From NCBI GenBank assembly GCA_039414355.1, contig JBCDJN010000003.1, forward strand, positions 44,688-108,687: a DNA stretch of 64,000 bases. The letters are read 5' to 3'. Position 1 is the stretch's first letter. Each line of letters opens with the position of its first letter. Of the stretch, positions 40,697 to 54,497 are shown piece after piece. The notes beneath the pieces are model-generated. The model did not search any database, was not told where the DNA came from, and was given only the letters and a program-made list of their open reading frames with translations. Position numbers and translations under genes: made by a program. This DNA is from JBCCQL01 sp039414355. Its GTDB lineage: Bacteria; Planctomycetota; Planctomycetia; Pirellulales; Lacipirellulaceae.

Positions 40697-43600
40697 ATGG
40701 ACGTACCGCCGCCCCCGCTTTCGTCTGACGCCGCTGCCCGAGTTTCCGAGGGATCCGAACCGGACAACGGCCAAGCCGGCGAGCGCCCTATGTACGTGGT
40801 GGGCGTTGGAGCGTCGGCCGGTGGCCTGGATGCTATTGAACGCCTTTTTGACAACATGCCGGCCAAGACCGGCATGGCGTTTGTCATCGTTCAGCACCTC
40901 TCGCCGGACTTCAAGAGCTTGATGGATGAGCTCCTGTCTCGGCACACCGACATGCCGATCCGCCGAGTCGAAGACGGCATGGAGGTTGAGGCGGACACGG
41001 TCTACCTGATCCCGCCCAAGAAAGACATGGTGCTTTCCCAGGGGCGGTTGCTGCTCACCGATCAAGACTTGGGGCAATCGGTCAATCTGCCGATTGATGT
41101 CTTCTTGCGGTCGCTCGCCCAAGACGCCAGCACGCGCGCTGTTGCCGTCATCCTTTCGGGCACCGGCAGCGATGGCAGCCGCGGCATTCAGGACGTGCAC
41201 GACGCCGGCGGTCTGGTCTTGGTGCAGGACCCGGACTCGGCCGACTTTGACGGCATGCCCCGCGCCGCCGCTTCGACCCAAGTTGCCGACGTGGTCTGCC
41301 CGCCGGAGATGATGGCGGCGCGGATCGCCGAGTTCCTGATGGCGCCCTCCGACTTTGAGCGCGGCCAAGTAACGCTTCCCGAGGGACTAAACCAAGTCGG
41401 CGAGCGGTTCGAGATTTTTCGGCTGTTCCGCCACAAGTTCGGAATCGACTTCTCGCTGTACAAAGCGGCCACCATCGACCGCCGAATTGAGCGGCGGATG
41501 CAGATGACCCGGGTGCGGGCACTCGCGGACTACATCACGCTGCTCGAGAGTGACAGCGAGGAGTTGGAAGCCCTCTACCGCGACCTGCTGGTTGAGGTGA
41601 CTCAGTTCTTTCGCGACCCCGACGCCTTCGATCGGCTGCGGCAAGAGGTGATCCCGCTGATCGTGAGCAGCACCCCGGCCGGCGGCGAGATCCGAGTCTG
41701 GGTGCCGGGCTGTGCGACGGGCGAAGAGGCGTACTCCATCGCGATGCTGCTGCACGCGCACATCACCGACGCCAGGCTCGACGTCTCGATCAAGGTCTTC
41801 GCCACGGACGTGCACCGGCGGTCGTTGGAGTACGCCAGCGCCGGCGTCTACAGCGCGGCGTCGCTTGAGAACGTGCCCACCGAGTTCCGCACCCGGTACT
41901 TCACCGCCAACGGCGACCTGCACCACGTGACGCGGCAGTTGCGGCAGGCGGTGATCTTTGCGCCCAACGACATCACACGCGACCCGCCGTTCACCAAGAT
42001 CGATCTGGTGAGCTGCCGCAACGTGCTGATTTATCTCGAGCCGAAGGTGCAGAAGCGGGTGCTCTCGCTCTTCCATTTCGGCCTGCGCACCGGCGGCGTG
42101 TTGATGCTGGGGCCGAGCGAGACGCTGGGCGATCTTTCGGTGGAGTTCGAGACGATCGATCGGCATTGGCGGATCTACCGCAAGCAGCGTGATGTCCGCC
42201 TGCCCATGGCGACGCGCATGCCGATGACGCCGGCCCTTTCGCGCGTGGTCTCCAACCGCGAGCCGTTCGTCGCCAAAGGCCCCACGCACGACTCGGGCGT
42301 GCAGCTCTCCGGCGCCTACGAGGAGCTGCTCTCCAAGTACGTCCCGCCGAGCCTGCTGGTCAACGAGTACTACGAACTGGTGCACAGCTTCGGCGAAGCC
42401 CGCGAGCTGCTCAAGCAGCCCGAGGGCCGGCCGACGCTCGACGTGCTGAAGCTGGTGCAGGGCGACCTGCGGATGGCGCTCAGCGCGGGCCTGCACAAGG
42501 CGACGCAGCAGCGGACGCGGGTGGTCTACGGCGGGGTGCGAGTCACCCAGGCGGATCAAGACCGCCAGTACAAGGTGGTGGTGGAGCCCTACATCAAGGG
42601 CAACAACCGCATGTTCCTCATCTGCTTGGAGGAGCTCGAGCTCCCCTCGATGCCGGAGCCGAGCGAGGAGCGGTTCGACGCGAGCACGCAGTCCAGCGAA
42701 CGGATCACCGTCCTCGAACAAGAACTCACCTACACCCGGGAGTCGCTGCAGTCCACGGTGGAAGAGCTGGAGACCAGCAACGAGGAACTGCAGAGCACCA
42801 ACGAAGAGCTGATCGCCAGCAACGAGGAGCTGCAGAGCACGAACGAAGAGCTGCACAGCGTCAACGAAGAGCTGTACACGGTCAACGCGGAGCACAAGCA
42901 GAAGATCGATGAGCTGACGCAGATCACCAGCGACATGGACAACCTGCTCAAGAGCACCCAGATCGGCACGGTGTTCTTGGACCGGGAGCTGCGGATCCGC
43001 ATGTTCACGCCCGCCATCTCCGCGGCGTTCAACATGCTGGAGCAGGACATCGGCCGGCCGATCGACCACATCGCCTACAAGCTCGACCACCCCGACCTGC
43101 TGGGCGAGGTCCGCAGCGTGCTGGCGGGTGGCGGTTCGTCGGAGCGTGAGGTCGCCAACGGCGAGGGCGAGACCTTCTTACAGCGCGTGCGGCCGTACCG
43201 CTCGGCTGAGGGGCGGATCAACGGCATCGTGATGACCTTCACCGATGTCTCGGCGGTTAAAGAAGTCGAGCGCGCCCGCGAGAGCAACGCCGAGCTCGCC
43301 CGCTCCAACCGCGACCTGCAAGACTTCGCCTACGCGGTCTCGCACGACCTGCAGGCGCCCCTCCGCCACATCGGCGACGCCTGCCGCGAGCTGGTCGGGC
43401 GGCTCGAAGAGATCGACGACGATGGCCGGGCGCTGCTCCGACAGATCGGGGATTCGTCCGGCTTGCTGACCGGCATGATCCAGTCGCTGCTGGCCTACTC
43501 GCGGATCTCGACGCGCGGCAAGCAGTTCGGCTCGGTGGACTGCGGCCCGCTGCTCGACTCGGTGATCGACGACCTGTCGGCGGAGATCATCGCTGCCGGC

Positions 43601-43969
43601 GCGGAGGTGAGCCGCGGCGAGCTGCCAACGGTGACCGGCGACGACGGCCAGGTCCGACGGCTGCTGAAGGAGCTGATCACCAACGCCATCAAATTCCGCG
43701 ACGACCGCCCGGCCAAAGTCGCGGTTGCCGCAGCCGAGCAAGACGGCGCCTGGCGGTTCTCGGTGGCGGACAACGGCGTGGGCATTGAGGGGCGGCACCA
43801 GGACCGGGTGTTCGTCATCTTCCAACGCCTCGGATTCAAGCCAGACGCCCCGGGGAGCGGGGTCGGGCTGGCGCTGTGCAAAAGGATTGTTGAACGCCAC
43901 GGCGGGCGCATCTGGGTGGAGTCTATCCCCAACGAGGGCTCGACCTTCTCCTTCACGATCCCGGCCTAA
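40697..43969 (+). CDS. CheB-CheR-PAS hybrid protein with histidine kinase domain
   Basis: The 1090-aa protein starts at ATG 40697 (MDVPPPPLSSD). Residues 25-215 are a CheB methylesterase (Ser in VGASAGGLDAI, His in VQHLSPDF, Asp in GTGSDGSRG). Residues 230-500 are a CheR methyltransferase (VWVPGCATGEEAYSIAM, KIDLVSCRNVLIY). A long coiled coil of NEELQSTNEEL repeats (about 660-745) follows, then a PAS domain, HisKA (YAVSHDLQAPLRHIGDA) and ATPase (NAIKFRDD, VADNGVGIE, GSGVGLALCK). It combines receptor-type methylation chemistry with a kinase and has no transmembrane part. Its nearest paralog follows 29 bp downstream. Confidence 0.92.
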   Translation: MDVPPPPLSSDAAARVSEGSEPDNGQAGERPMYVVGVGASAGGLDAIERLFDNMPAKTGMAFVIVQHLSPDFKSLMDELLSRHTDMPIRRVEDGMEVEADTVYLIPPKKDMVLSQGRLLLTDQDLGQSVNLPIDVFLRSLAQDASTRAVAVILSGTGSDGSRGIQDVHDAGGLVLVQDPDSADFDGMPRAAASTQVADVVCPPEMMAARIAEFLMAPSDFERGQVTLPEGLNQVGERFEIFRLFRHKFGIDFSLYKAATIDRRIERRMQMTRVRALADYITLLESDSEELEALYRDLLVEVTQFFRDPDAFDRLRQEVIPLIVSSTPAGGEIRVWVPGCATGEEAYSIAMLLHAHITDARLDVSIKVFATDVHRRSLEYASAGVYSAASLENVPTEFRTRYFTANGDLHHVTRQLRQAVIFAPNDITRDPPFTKIDLVSCRNVLIYLEPKVQKRVLSLFHFGLRTGGVLMLGPSETLGDLSVEFETIDRHWRIYRKQRDVRLPMATRMPMTPALSRVVSNREPFVAKGPTHDSGVQLSGAYEELLSKYVPPSLLVNEYYELVHSFGEARELLKQPEGRPTLDVLKLVQGDLRMALSAGLHKATQQRTRVVYGGVRVTQADQDRQYKVVVEPYIKGNNRMFLICLEELELPSMPEPSEERFDASTQSSERITVLEQELTYTRESLQSTVEELETSNEELQSTNEELIASNEELQSTNEELHSVNEELYTVNAEHKQKIDELTQITSDMDNLLKSTQIGTVFLDRELRIRMFTPAISAAFNMLEQDIGRPIDHIAYKLDHPDLLGEVRSVLAGGGSSEREVANGEGETFLQRVRPYRSAEGRINGIVMTFTDVSAVKEVERARESNAELARSNRDLQDFAYAVSHDLQAPLRHIGDACRELVGRLEEIDDDGRALLRQIGDSSGLLTGMIQSLLAYSRISTRGKQFGSVDCGPLLDSVIDDLSAEIIAAGAEVSRGELPTVTGDDGQVRRLLKELITNAIKFRDDRPAKVAVAAAEQDGAWRFSVADNGVGIEGRHQDRVFVIFQRLGFKPDAPGSGVGLALCKRIVERHGGRIWVESIPNEGSTFSFTIPA

Positions 43970-43998
43970 CCACAGCCGCGGGATCCAGCGAGCGTTGA

Positions 43999-48015
<4,017 letters not shown>

Positions 48016-48105
48016 CGCCCGCCAACCGAAACGCGACCGTCAGGGGAGCCGACCACCGACTCCGCGGCGGCGAACTCCAGGCTGCCGCGAACTCAAGGAA
48101 CCACA

Positions 48106-49374
48106 ATGCTCAACCCATCGACAACGCGATCCCTCTTCGCAGCCCTGCTGCTCGCCCTCGCATCGGTCGCGTTGGCAGACACAACCGCCGACTGGCCGCA
48201 GTGGCGTGGCCCCACGCGTGACGGCGTCGCGGCGCCGGCCGACTGGCCGAGCTCGCTTGACGAGGGCGTGCTCAAGCTGAGCTGGCGAGTCGAACTCGGC
48301 CCGAGCTACTCCGGGCCCATCGTCATCGGCGACCGCGTCTTCACCACCGAGACCCGCGACAAACAGGACGAGGTCGCCTCCGCCTACAACCGGCAAACGG
48401 GCGAGCGGCTTTGGCGGCACGAGTGGCCCGGCGCCATGACGGTGCCCTTCTTCGCCGCCGCCAACGGGAGCTGGATCCGCGCCACGCCCGTGGCCGACGA
48501 AGACACCCTGTACATCGCCGGCATCCTCGACGTGCTGGTGGCCATCGACACACAGACGGGCAAAGAGCGGTGGCGCGTCGACTTCCCCGCCGACTACAAC
48601 GCCGAGGCGCCCCGGTTCGGCTGCGCGTCCTCACCGCTTCTCGAAGGCGAATTCGTCTACGCGCAGATGGGCGGCAGCTTTGTGAAGGTCAACAAACGCA
48701 CCAGCGAGGTGCTCTGGCAGGTCGCCCGCGACGGCGCCGGGGGCACGTCCGGCGGCGCCTTCAGCTCGCCCTATCTGACCAAAGAGAACGGCAAGACTAT
48801 CGCCGTGGTCCAGACCCGCAACAGCCTGAAGGGCGTCGACCCCGACACCGGCGGCGAGCTCTGGTCGCAGCCCATCCAGGCGTTCCGCGGCATGAACATC
48901 CTTACGCCGGTGGTCTACCAAGGCATGCTCTTCACCAGCGCCCACTCCGGCCGCTCGCAGCTCTGGCGCCGCACGCCCCAGGCCGCCGGCGAGTTGGAAG
49001 AGGTTTGGGAGAACAAATCGTCCGCCTACATGTCGTCGCCGGTCGTCGTCGGCGACCACCTCTACCTGCACCTGCAGAACCGACGCGTGCAGTGCATCAA
49101 CCTCGCCACGGGCGAAGAGGCGTGGCGGACCAAGCCCTTCGGCAAGTACCAGAGCATGGTCGTGCTGCCCGGCGCCGAGGGGGAGAGCCGGATCCTGGCG
49201 CTCGACCAACGCGGCGAACTGATCCTCTTCCGCGCCACGCCCGAGAAGTTCGATGTGATCGCCACCCGCAAGATCAGCGGCGCCGAAACCTGGGCCCACC
49301 TCGCCGTCTGCGGCGGTCAGGTCTTCATCCGCGAGCTGAACGCGCTGGCGGTCTACGACTGGGCGGCGGAGTAA
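48106..49374 (+). CDS. Secreted PQQ-type beta-propeller protein
   Basis: The 422-aa protein has signal peptide SLFAALLLALASVALA and mature start DTTADWPQWRGPTRDGV, the WPQWRGP opening common to this planctomycete family. Blades include SAYNRQTGERLWRHE, AIDTQTGKERWRVD and CINLATGEEAWRTK. It shares its fold with the propellers at 8255 and 33073 and is probably a periplasmic binding or scaffold protein. It lies 90 bp after the hybrid kinase on the same strand. Confidence 0.85.
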   Translation: MLNPSTTRSLFAALLLALASVALADTTADWPQWRGPTRDGVAAPADWPSSLDEGVLKLSWRVELGPSYSGPIVIGDRVFTTETRDKQDEVASAYNRQTGERLWRHEWPGAMTVPFFAAANGSWIRATPVADEDTLYIAGILDVLVAIDTQTGKERWRVDFPADYNAEAPRFGCASSPLLEGEFVYAQMGGSFVKVNKRTSEVLWQVARDGAGGTSGGAFSSPYLTKENGKTIAVVQTRNSLKGVDPDTGGELWSQPIQAFRGMNILTPVVYQGMLFTSAHSGRSQLWRRTPQAAGELEEVWENKSSAYMSSPVVVGDHLYLHLQNRRVQCINLATGEEAWRTKPFGKYQSMVVLPGAEGESRILALDQRGELILFRATPEKFDVIATRKISGAETWAHLAVCGGQVFIRELNALAVYDWAAE

Positions 49375-49512
49375 GCACGGGTAACGTGGGTAGTTCTGCT
49401 GTTAGAAGAAAGCGTCTTCAGTCAACCGACGCGACTGCCATCAGGGCCACACTGCTTGCTTCTCGCCAAGGACTTCCCAACCTTGTGTTTACCACCCACG
49501 CGACTCGCGCCG

Positions 49513-49541
49513 CTTGACAGGTTGTGCCAGAACCAATAAAA
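49513..49541 (+). promoter_or_regulatory. Candidate sigma-70-like promoter for the dockerin PEP-CTERM gene
   Basis: A consensus TTGACA at 49513-49518, then 17 bp, then TAAAAG (49536-49541), in an AT-rich patch unlike the flanks. The leader to the ATG at 49660 would be about 110 nt. Confidence 0.4.
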
Positions 49542-49659
49542 GACAAGTGTAAATTATTAGCAGTTTAACCTGATTCAGCTTATTGGGTTTGTGGGTTTTG
49601 GCGTTGCCCACGGCGGGCCAACGCCCAATCACTGTCCCCGTGGTGTTGAGGAGGTTCGG

Positions 49660-50946
49660 ATGTCGTTTGCTAGGATCGGTAAAGCGCGGCCGAGTCGGGT
49701 GCGGCTCCTTGTTGCCATGTTGCTTGTTGCAACGCACGCCTCATTGGCGAATGGTCAAGCTGAAGGCAGGTTGTCGTTCGGCGCGAGAGTCAGCGGCCCC
49801 AACGGAGATGGCGAAGCGGTGGAACGCACAGTCGGACCTTGGGGGCCGCCGGTCGGCGTCGCAACCGACGGCGCAGCAACGACCGGGACTGGGGATCATG
49901 GTTTCGCCTCCGTTTCCGGGTCGTACTCGGCCTTCATGAAAGACGGCACAGTGTCGCAATCAACGGCATCCGGAATCATCCAGGGGGTGGTCGTTTCGGA
50001 GTCCATGGATACCTTCGCGTCGATGACGCCTGGCTTTTCCGGGGCCGGCTACTCGGAAGTCTATGCGGAAGCCGACGCAACAAACATCGAGCCGACTACG
50101 CCTTCATTCGCAGTCACGCTGCTCTATGTTGGGGGAGCCGCCAGTGGCACTCCGAACATCACATCGGGGATTGGCGCCTGGGCCGACGGGCTCATCCTCA
50201 GCGATAGCAACTGGGGCCCGCCAGTTATCACCATCCCCGTTGATGCCATCGAGACTCGAGTAGGCAACGGAGCAACGCTGGTCTTGAAATTAGGGTCTAG
50301 CAACAACAATGTATCGGTCTACCCTCAGATTACCGGTTGGGCACAAGACGAAGGCCACCAAGGCAATTCTTTCGGTGCAGCCGGCTCATACACATGGTGG
50401 GTTCCAACCCCACCGGAAACGGCATCAGGTGAGTCGCCGTACATCGGCTTCGGCGACTTCAACTTCGACGGCGCCCTTGACGCCAGCGACATCGACACGC
50501 TCACTCAGTATGTGCGTGACCACATTGCTGCAGGCAATCACTGGAGCGTTATCCCCCGCGGGCCCGGCCTAGTCGGCGCGACGCCCTTCTACGACATTAA
50601 CGGGGACCTCAACGTCCAGGCGAGTTATCAACCGCCGGGCTTGGGGACGAATGACCTAACCCAGTTGGTCCGCGAAGAGCTCGGCACCGAGTTCGGCGAC
50701 GCAGACTTAGACGGTGACGTCGATGTGTTGGACCTGGACCGACTGACATTCGGCTGGGGCACTGACGCAGGATGGTCTTACGGCGACTTCAACGGCGATG
50801 GCACCGTTGACAACAGCGACTACACCATCCTGCTGACCCACTTCGGCTACTCGTCGCAGCAAGGATTGAGCGCAGTTCCCGAGCCAACAAGTTGCTATGC
50901 CGTCATCTGCTTGGCTCTGCTGGTGCACTCACGCAGACGGTTCTAG
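49660..50946 (+). CDS. PEP-CTERM protein with dockerin-like EF-hand repeats
   Basis: The 428-aa protein starts at ATG 49660, with a strong GAGGAGG ribosome site and signal peptide VRLLVAMLLVATHASLANG. Residues 30-260 form a beta-rich region of no recognised family. Residues 265-400 carry calcium-loop motifs of dockerin type I (GDFNFDGALDASDIDTL, DADLDGDVDVLDLDRL, GDFNGDGTVDNSDYTIL). The tail VPEPTSCYAVICLALLVHSRRRF is a PEP-CTERM signal. Expected to be a calcium-stabilised surface protein. A cohesin partner is not visible, and in planctomycetes these repeats often serve other roles. Confidence 0.85.
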   Translation: MSFARIGKARPSRVRLLVAMLLVATHASLANGQAEGRLSFGARVSGPNGDGEAVERTVGPWGPPVGVATDGAATTGTGDHGFASVSGSYSAFMKDGTVSQSTASGIIQGVVVSESMDTFASMTPGFSGAGYSEVYAEADATNIEPTTPSFAVTLLYVGGAASGTPNITSGIGAWADGLILSDSNWGPPVITIPVDAIETRVGNGATLVLKLGSSNNNVSVYPQITGWAQDEGHQGNSFGAAGSYTWWVPTPPETASGESPYIGFGDFNFDGALDASDIDTLTQYVRDHIAAGNHWSVIPRGPGLVGATPFYDINGDLNVQASYQPPGLGTNDLTQLVREELGTEFGDADLDGDVDVLDLDRLTFGWGTDAGWSYGDFNGDGTVDNSDYTILLTHFGYSSQQGLSAVPEPTSCYAVICLALLVHSRRRF

Positions 50947-51446
50947 GCCGCAGCTGGCACCCGAAAGTAGATATCAGAAACTGGCTCGGTAGGCGGCCCT
51001 GTCGGTTTTGGTGTCCTCGATTGAGGACAACGCCGGCAGGCTCGCCTTTCAAGCCGCTCGGGTTCCGCGGTTGTTCCAGACACTCAAACAACCGTTCTGT
51101 ACGCGTCCAATTCCGCGCACAATCCGGTTCGTGCTCAGATTTGGACATCGGCGTGTTAGGCTAACAATTGCCGCGAACCAAACTGGTGGCGGTTTTCTGG
51201 CGGCCCGTGACGTAAGTCGTTTCCCGAGCCACACTCGGGCGGGCTAACGGGGGATTCGCCCCGGGACACGCTTGAAACGGCTTCTTGGCGGGTTGGCGGT
51301 CGAAAAAGATTGGGCCGATTTCTTATCGGCCGTCGATGCGAAGGCCGGTGGGGTGGTGAGTCAGCCCGACTCGGCCCTCCACCCTCCTCCGTCCGCCCTC
51401 GAAAACGCTCCTACCCACCGGGTAGCGACCGTCGTACGCTGGGGCG
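50947..51446. other. Intergenic region without supported gene
   Basis: About 500 bp of lower-GC sequence. I see a hairpin at 51012-51029 (TGTCCTC-GATT-GAGGACA), without a clear U-tract, possibly the 3' end of the upstream transcript. Short frames on both strands lack family similarity or ribosome sites. Confidence 0.5.
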
Positions 51447-53393
51447 ATGGGCGACTCGATCTACCAGTTCGACGTGATCGTCATCGGCGCCGGGCATGCC
51501 GGGACCGAGGCGGCGCTGGCCGCTGCCCGGGTTGGGGCGAAGACCGCGCTCTTGACGACCAACCTCGACACCGTCGGGCAGATGAGCTGCAACCCGGCGA
51601 TCGGCGGCGTGGGAAAGGGGCAGATCGTCCGCGAGATCGACGCCCTCGGCGGCGCCATGGGCCAGGCGATCGACGCCACGGGCATCCAGTTCCGGATGCT
51701 CAACCTCCGCAAGGGCCCCGCCATGCACGGCCCGCGGGCCCAAGCAGACAAGCGGGCCTACCAGGCTGAGATCAAGCGGAGGGTGGAGGAGCAACCGAAC
51801 CTGTCGCTGCGGCAGGAAGTGGTTGAGGATCTCTTGGTGGAGGGGCCAGGAGTTAGGGGCGAGGGGCCAGGGGACGCGCAAGCGGCAGGTCACGGTGGAG
51901 CAGCCGCTTGCGATTCCCTGGCCCCTGGCCCCTCGACCCTGGCCCCTCACATTCGTGGCGTCCGTGTCCGCGGCGGGGTGGAGTACCGGGCGCCGGCAGT
52001 CGTGCTCACGACCGGCACGTTCCTGCAGGCCATCATGCACACCGGCGAGGCGAAGACCGCCGGCGGCCGCGCGGGGGAAGGGACGACTGCCGGCATCAGC
52101 GGCGCGCTTGAGCGGCTGGGCTTTCAGCTCCAGCGCTTCAAGACCGGCACGCCGCCGCGGCTCAACGGGCGGACCATCGATTGGGCCGGGTGCCAGCTCC
52201 AGCCAGGCGACGAGGAGCCGCGGCCGTTCTCGTTCCTGACCGAGCGAATCGACCAAGAACAGATTGCCTGCCACATCACGTACACCAATCAGGCGGTGCA
52301 CGATCTGATCCGAGCGAACCTCCACCGGGCGCCGATGTTCAGCGGCGAGATCGAGTCGACCGGGCCGCGGTACTGCCCGTCGATCGAGGACAAGATCGTT
52401 CGCTTCGCTCAGAAGGAGCAGCACCAGCTCTTCCTTGAGCCCGAGGGTCGCCGGACGCAGGAGGTCTACGTCAACGGCGTCTCCACCAGCCTGCCGCGGG
52501 ACGTGCAGGACGCCATGTTCCGGCTGATCCCGGGCTGCGAGCGGGCCGAGATCATGCGGTACGGCTACGCTGTGGAGTACGACTACGCTCCGCCCGACCA
52601 GCTGCGGCCGACGCTGGAAACCAAGCGTGTGGGCGGGCTGTATTTCGCCGGGCAGATCAACGGCACCACCGGCTACGAAGAAGCGGGCGCCCAGGGCCTA
52701 GTGGCCGGCGCCAACGCGGCGCTGGCCGTCGCCGGGCGAGAGTCGCTGGTGCTGGGGCGGGACGAGGCGTACATCGGCGTGCTGATCGACGACCTGGTGA
52801 GCCGCGGCGTGGACGAGCCATACCGCATGTTCACCAGCCGGGCCGAGTTCCGCCTGCTGCTGCGGGCCGACAACGCCGACCGCCGCCTGACGCCCGTTGG
52901 CCACGCCGCCGGACTGGTCACCGCTGAGCGGATGGACGTGCTCCGGCGGAAGCAAACCGAGATCGACCGCGTCGCCAAACTGCTCGACAACACCCGCGAA
53001 GGCGAGTCGTCCTTCACGCAGCTGCTCAAACGGCCGGAAGTCGACTGGCAGGCCCTCTGCGACCGCGCGGCAAGCCTTCGCGACGTCTCACGCGACATCG
53101 CCGAGCAGGTGCAGAACGACACCAAGTACGCCGGCTACATCGCCCGCCAGAAGGTCGAGGTCGATCGGCAACGCCGGCTTGCCTCGAAGCGGATCCCAAC
53201 GGGCTTCGACTACGCGGCGCTCGGCCAGCTCCGTGCCGAAGCGAAAGAGAAGCTCACGCGGGCTGAGCCAACCGACATCGCCCAGGCCTCACGCATCCCT
53301 GGCGTCACCCCCGCCGACATCACCCTGCTGATGGCGTATCTGGACGCGCCGGTGCGTCGCTCGCCGAAGGACACCGCTCAGCCAACGGGCTGA
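51447..53393 (+). CDS. mnmG: tRNA uridine-5-carboxymethylaminomethyl modification enzyme MnmG (GidA)
   Basis: This is a 648-aa FAD enzyme that, with MnmE, places (carboxymethyl)aminomethyl groups on wobble uridine in the cytosol. It shows the FAD fold VIVIGAGHAGTEAALAAARVG, the MnmG signature GPRYCPSIEDKI, EPEGRRTQEVYVNGVSTSLP, QINGTTGYEEAGAQGLVAG, and the C-terminal helical region for MnmE/tRNA. An in-frame block of about 35 residues between LLVE and IRGVRVRGGVEYRAPAVV is not part of the family and is encoded by a palindromic element. Apart from that, the sequence looks intact and functional. Confidence 0.96.
   Translation: MGDSIYQFDVIVIGAGHAGTEAALAAARVGAKTALLTTNLDTVGQMSCNPAIGGVGKGQIVREIDALGGAMGQAIDATGIQFRMLNLRKGPAMHGPRAQADKRAYQAEIKRRVEEQPNLSLRQEVVEDLLVEGPGVRGEGPGDAQAAGHGGAAACDSLAPGPSTLAPHIRGVRVRGGVEYRAPAVVLTTGTFLQAIMHTGEAKTAGGRAGEGTTAGISGALERLGFQLQRFKTGTPPRLNGRTIDWAGCQLQPGDEEPRPFSFLTERIDQEQIACHITYTNQAVHDLIRANLHRAPMFSGEIESTGPRYCPSIEDKIVRFAQKEQHQLFLEPEGRRTQEVYVNGVSTSLPRDVQDAMFRLIPGCERAEIMRYGYAVEYDYAPPDQLRPTLETKRVGGLYFAGQINGTTGYEEAGAQGLVAGANAALAVAGRESLVLGRDEAYIGVLIDDLVSRGVDEPYRMFTSRAEFRLLLRADNADRRLTPVGHAAGLVTAERMDVLRRKQTEIDRVAKLLDNTREGESSFTQLLKRPEVDWQALCDRAASLRDVSRDIAEQVQNDTKYAGYIARQKVEVDRQRRLASKRIPTGFDYAALGQLRAEAKEKLTRAEPTDIAQASRIPGVTPADITLLMAYLDAPVRRSPKDTAQPTG
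51841..51947. mobile_element. Palindromic REP/MITE-like insertion inside mnmG
   Basis: Three sets of perfect inverted arms: 51841-51850 with 51938-51947 (AGGGGCCAGG), 51862-51872 with 51916-51926 (AGGGGCCAGGG), and 51877-51886 with 51903-51912 (CGCAAGCGGC) around a 16-nt loop. Translation stays in frame with no stop (Gly/Ala/Pro-rich). Architecture parallels the element at 791-937. It is non-autonomous; no transposase is present in the window. Confidence 0.8.
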
Positions 53394-53866
53394 AACTTGT
53401 CCTGCTGGGCCCGTATCGATTGAGAATCGCCTCGGTCGCTAGCTGCTCGACGGTTCGCGCAAGGCGAGCAGAGCTTTTCGCTAAAGTATTGCGCGGCAAG
53501 TGTTTAACGAGGGCGAGCTAATATTGACGCACGCCCAGCAGCCGATATAATTCGACCGCCTTGGGCAATTCAGGCAACTTCGGTTGCAACGGACTGCTCC
53601 GCAAGCCGGGCTTGGCAGCCGGTTTAGGCTTGCCGAGGCAGAACGGCTCCCCCGGGAAAGTCTCACCAACCTGGATGGCTGACCTGGTCGGGGGGTTTGC
53701 AGGAGATTGGCGAAGCAAGCAATTTGCAGGCCGCCAGCAACGCGACCCGGCAACGTCGTTCAGCAGCCGCCGATCGCTGAAAGTCGCAGCACACCGGTTT
53801 TCGTCGGCACGCCACAATCGGCACGGATCGTCTTACCACAGACTAGGGAGAGGGGTGGTTGAGCGT
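53394..53866. other. Intergenic region without supported gene
   Basis: After mnmG a weak hairpin (CTGCTCG 53443-53449 with CGAGCAG 53465-53471, then AGCTTTT) may end its transcript. The rest is lower-GC; minus-strand frames of 90-99 aa lack recognisable features and I do not call them. Confidence 0.45.
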
Positions 53867-54448
53867 ATGAAAACCGTCTTCACGACCGGCGAAGCGGCAA
53901 AGATCTGCAAGGTTAGTCAGCAGACCATTATCCGCTGCTTCGATTCCGGGCAGCTCAAGGGCTTCCGCGTTCCCGGCAGCCGGTTCCGTCGGATTCCGCG
54001 GGATCAGCTCTACGCCTTCATGCGGGACAACGGCATCCCGACCGACGCCCTCGACTCCGGCAAGCGGAAGCTGCTGATTGTTGACGACGACCAAGACCTG
54101 GTTGACCTGCTCGTTGACCACTTTGAGCGCGACGGCCGGTTCGACGTCCGTTCGGTCAACAACGGCTTCGGCGCCGGCATGCTGATCAAGGAGTTCCGGC
54201 CCGACCTGGTGATCCTGGACATCATGCTCCCGGACATCAACGGCATGGAGGTCTGCCAGCTTGTCCGCAGCGACAAGTCGATGGACGAGGTCCGCATCAT
54301 CTGCATCTCCGGCATGGTAGAAGAGGACCGCATCCAGCAGCTCCGCGACGCGGGCGCCAACGACTTCATGAAGAAGCCGTTCGATGTCGACGCGTTGACC
54401 CTCCGCGTTTGCCAACTGCTCGACGTGGAAGCCGCGGCCAAGAACTGA
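53867..54448 (+). CDS. Response regulator with N-terminal excisionase/MerR-type DNA-binding domain
   Basis: The 193-aa protein begins MKTVFTTGEAAKICKVSQQT. A GTG at 53855, closer to AGGGAGAGGG, would add four residues. Residues 4-55 are a helix-turn-helix of the excisionase/MerR type (VSQQTIIRCFDSGQLKGFRV, RRIPRDQLYAFM). Residues 65-190 are a receiver (LLIVDDDQDLVD, Asp in LVILDIMLPDINGM, Lys in FMKKPFD). DNA-binding domain first and receiver second is the reverse of OmpR/NarL-type regulators. The adjacent kinase 49 bp downstream is the obvious partner. Confidence 0.9.
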   Translation: MKTVFTTGEAAKICKVSQQTIIRCFDSGQLKGFRVPGSRFRRIPRDQLYAFMRDNGIPTDALDSGKRKLLIVDDDQDLVDLLVDHFERDGRFDVRSVNNGFGAGMLIKEFRPDLVILDIMLPDINGMEVCQLVRSDKSMDEVRIICISGMVEEDRIQQLRDAGANDFMKKPFDVDALTLRVCQLLDVEAAAKN

Positions 54449-54497
54449 TCGATCGATACGGCTCGATGGACGCCCAGCTTGATGGACACTCAGCTCG

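Noticed and set aside
42760..42900. Tandem DNA repeat in the first CheB-CheR kinase
   Set aside because: It is the normal NEELQSTNEEL coiled coil of this family, also present in the second copy, not a mobile repeat.
53518..53817. Minus-strand 99-aa frame after mnmG
   Set aside because: No motif, no convincing start site, and overlapping alternative frames of equal length.
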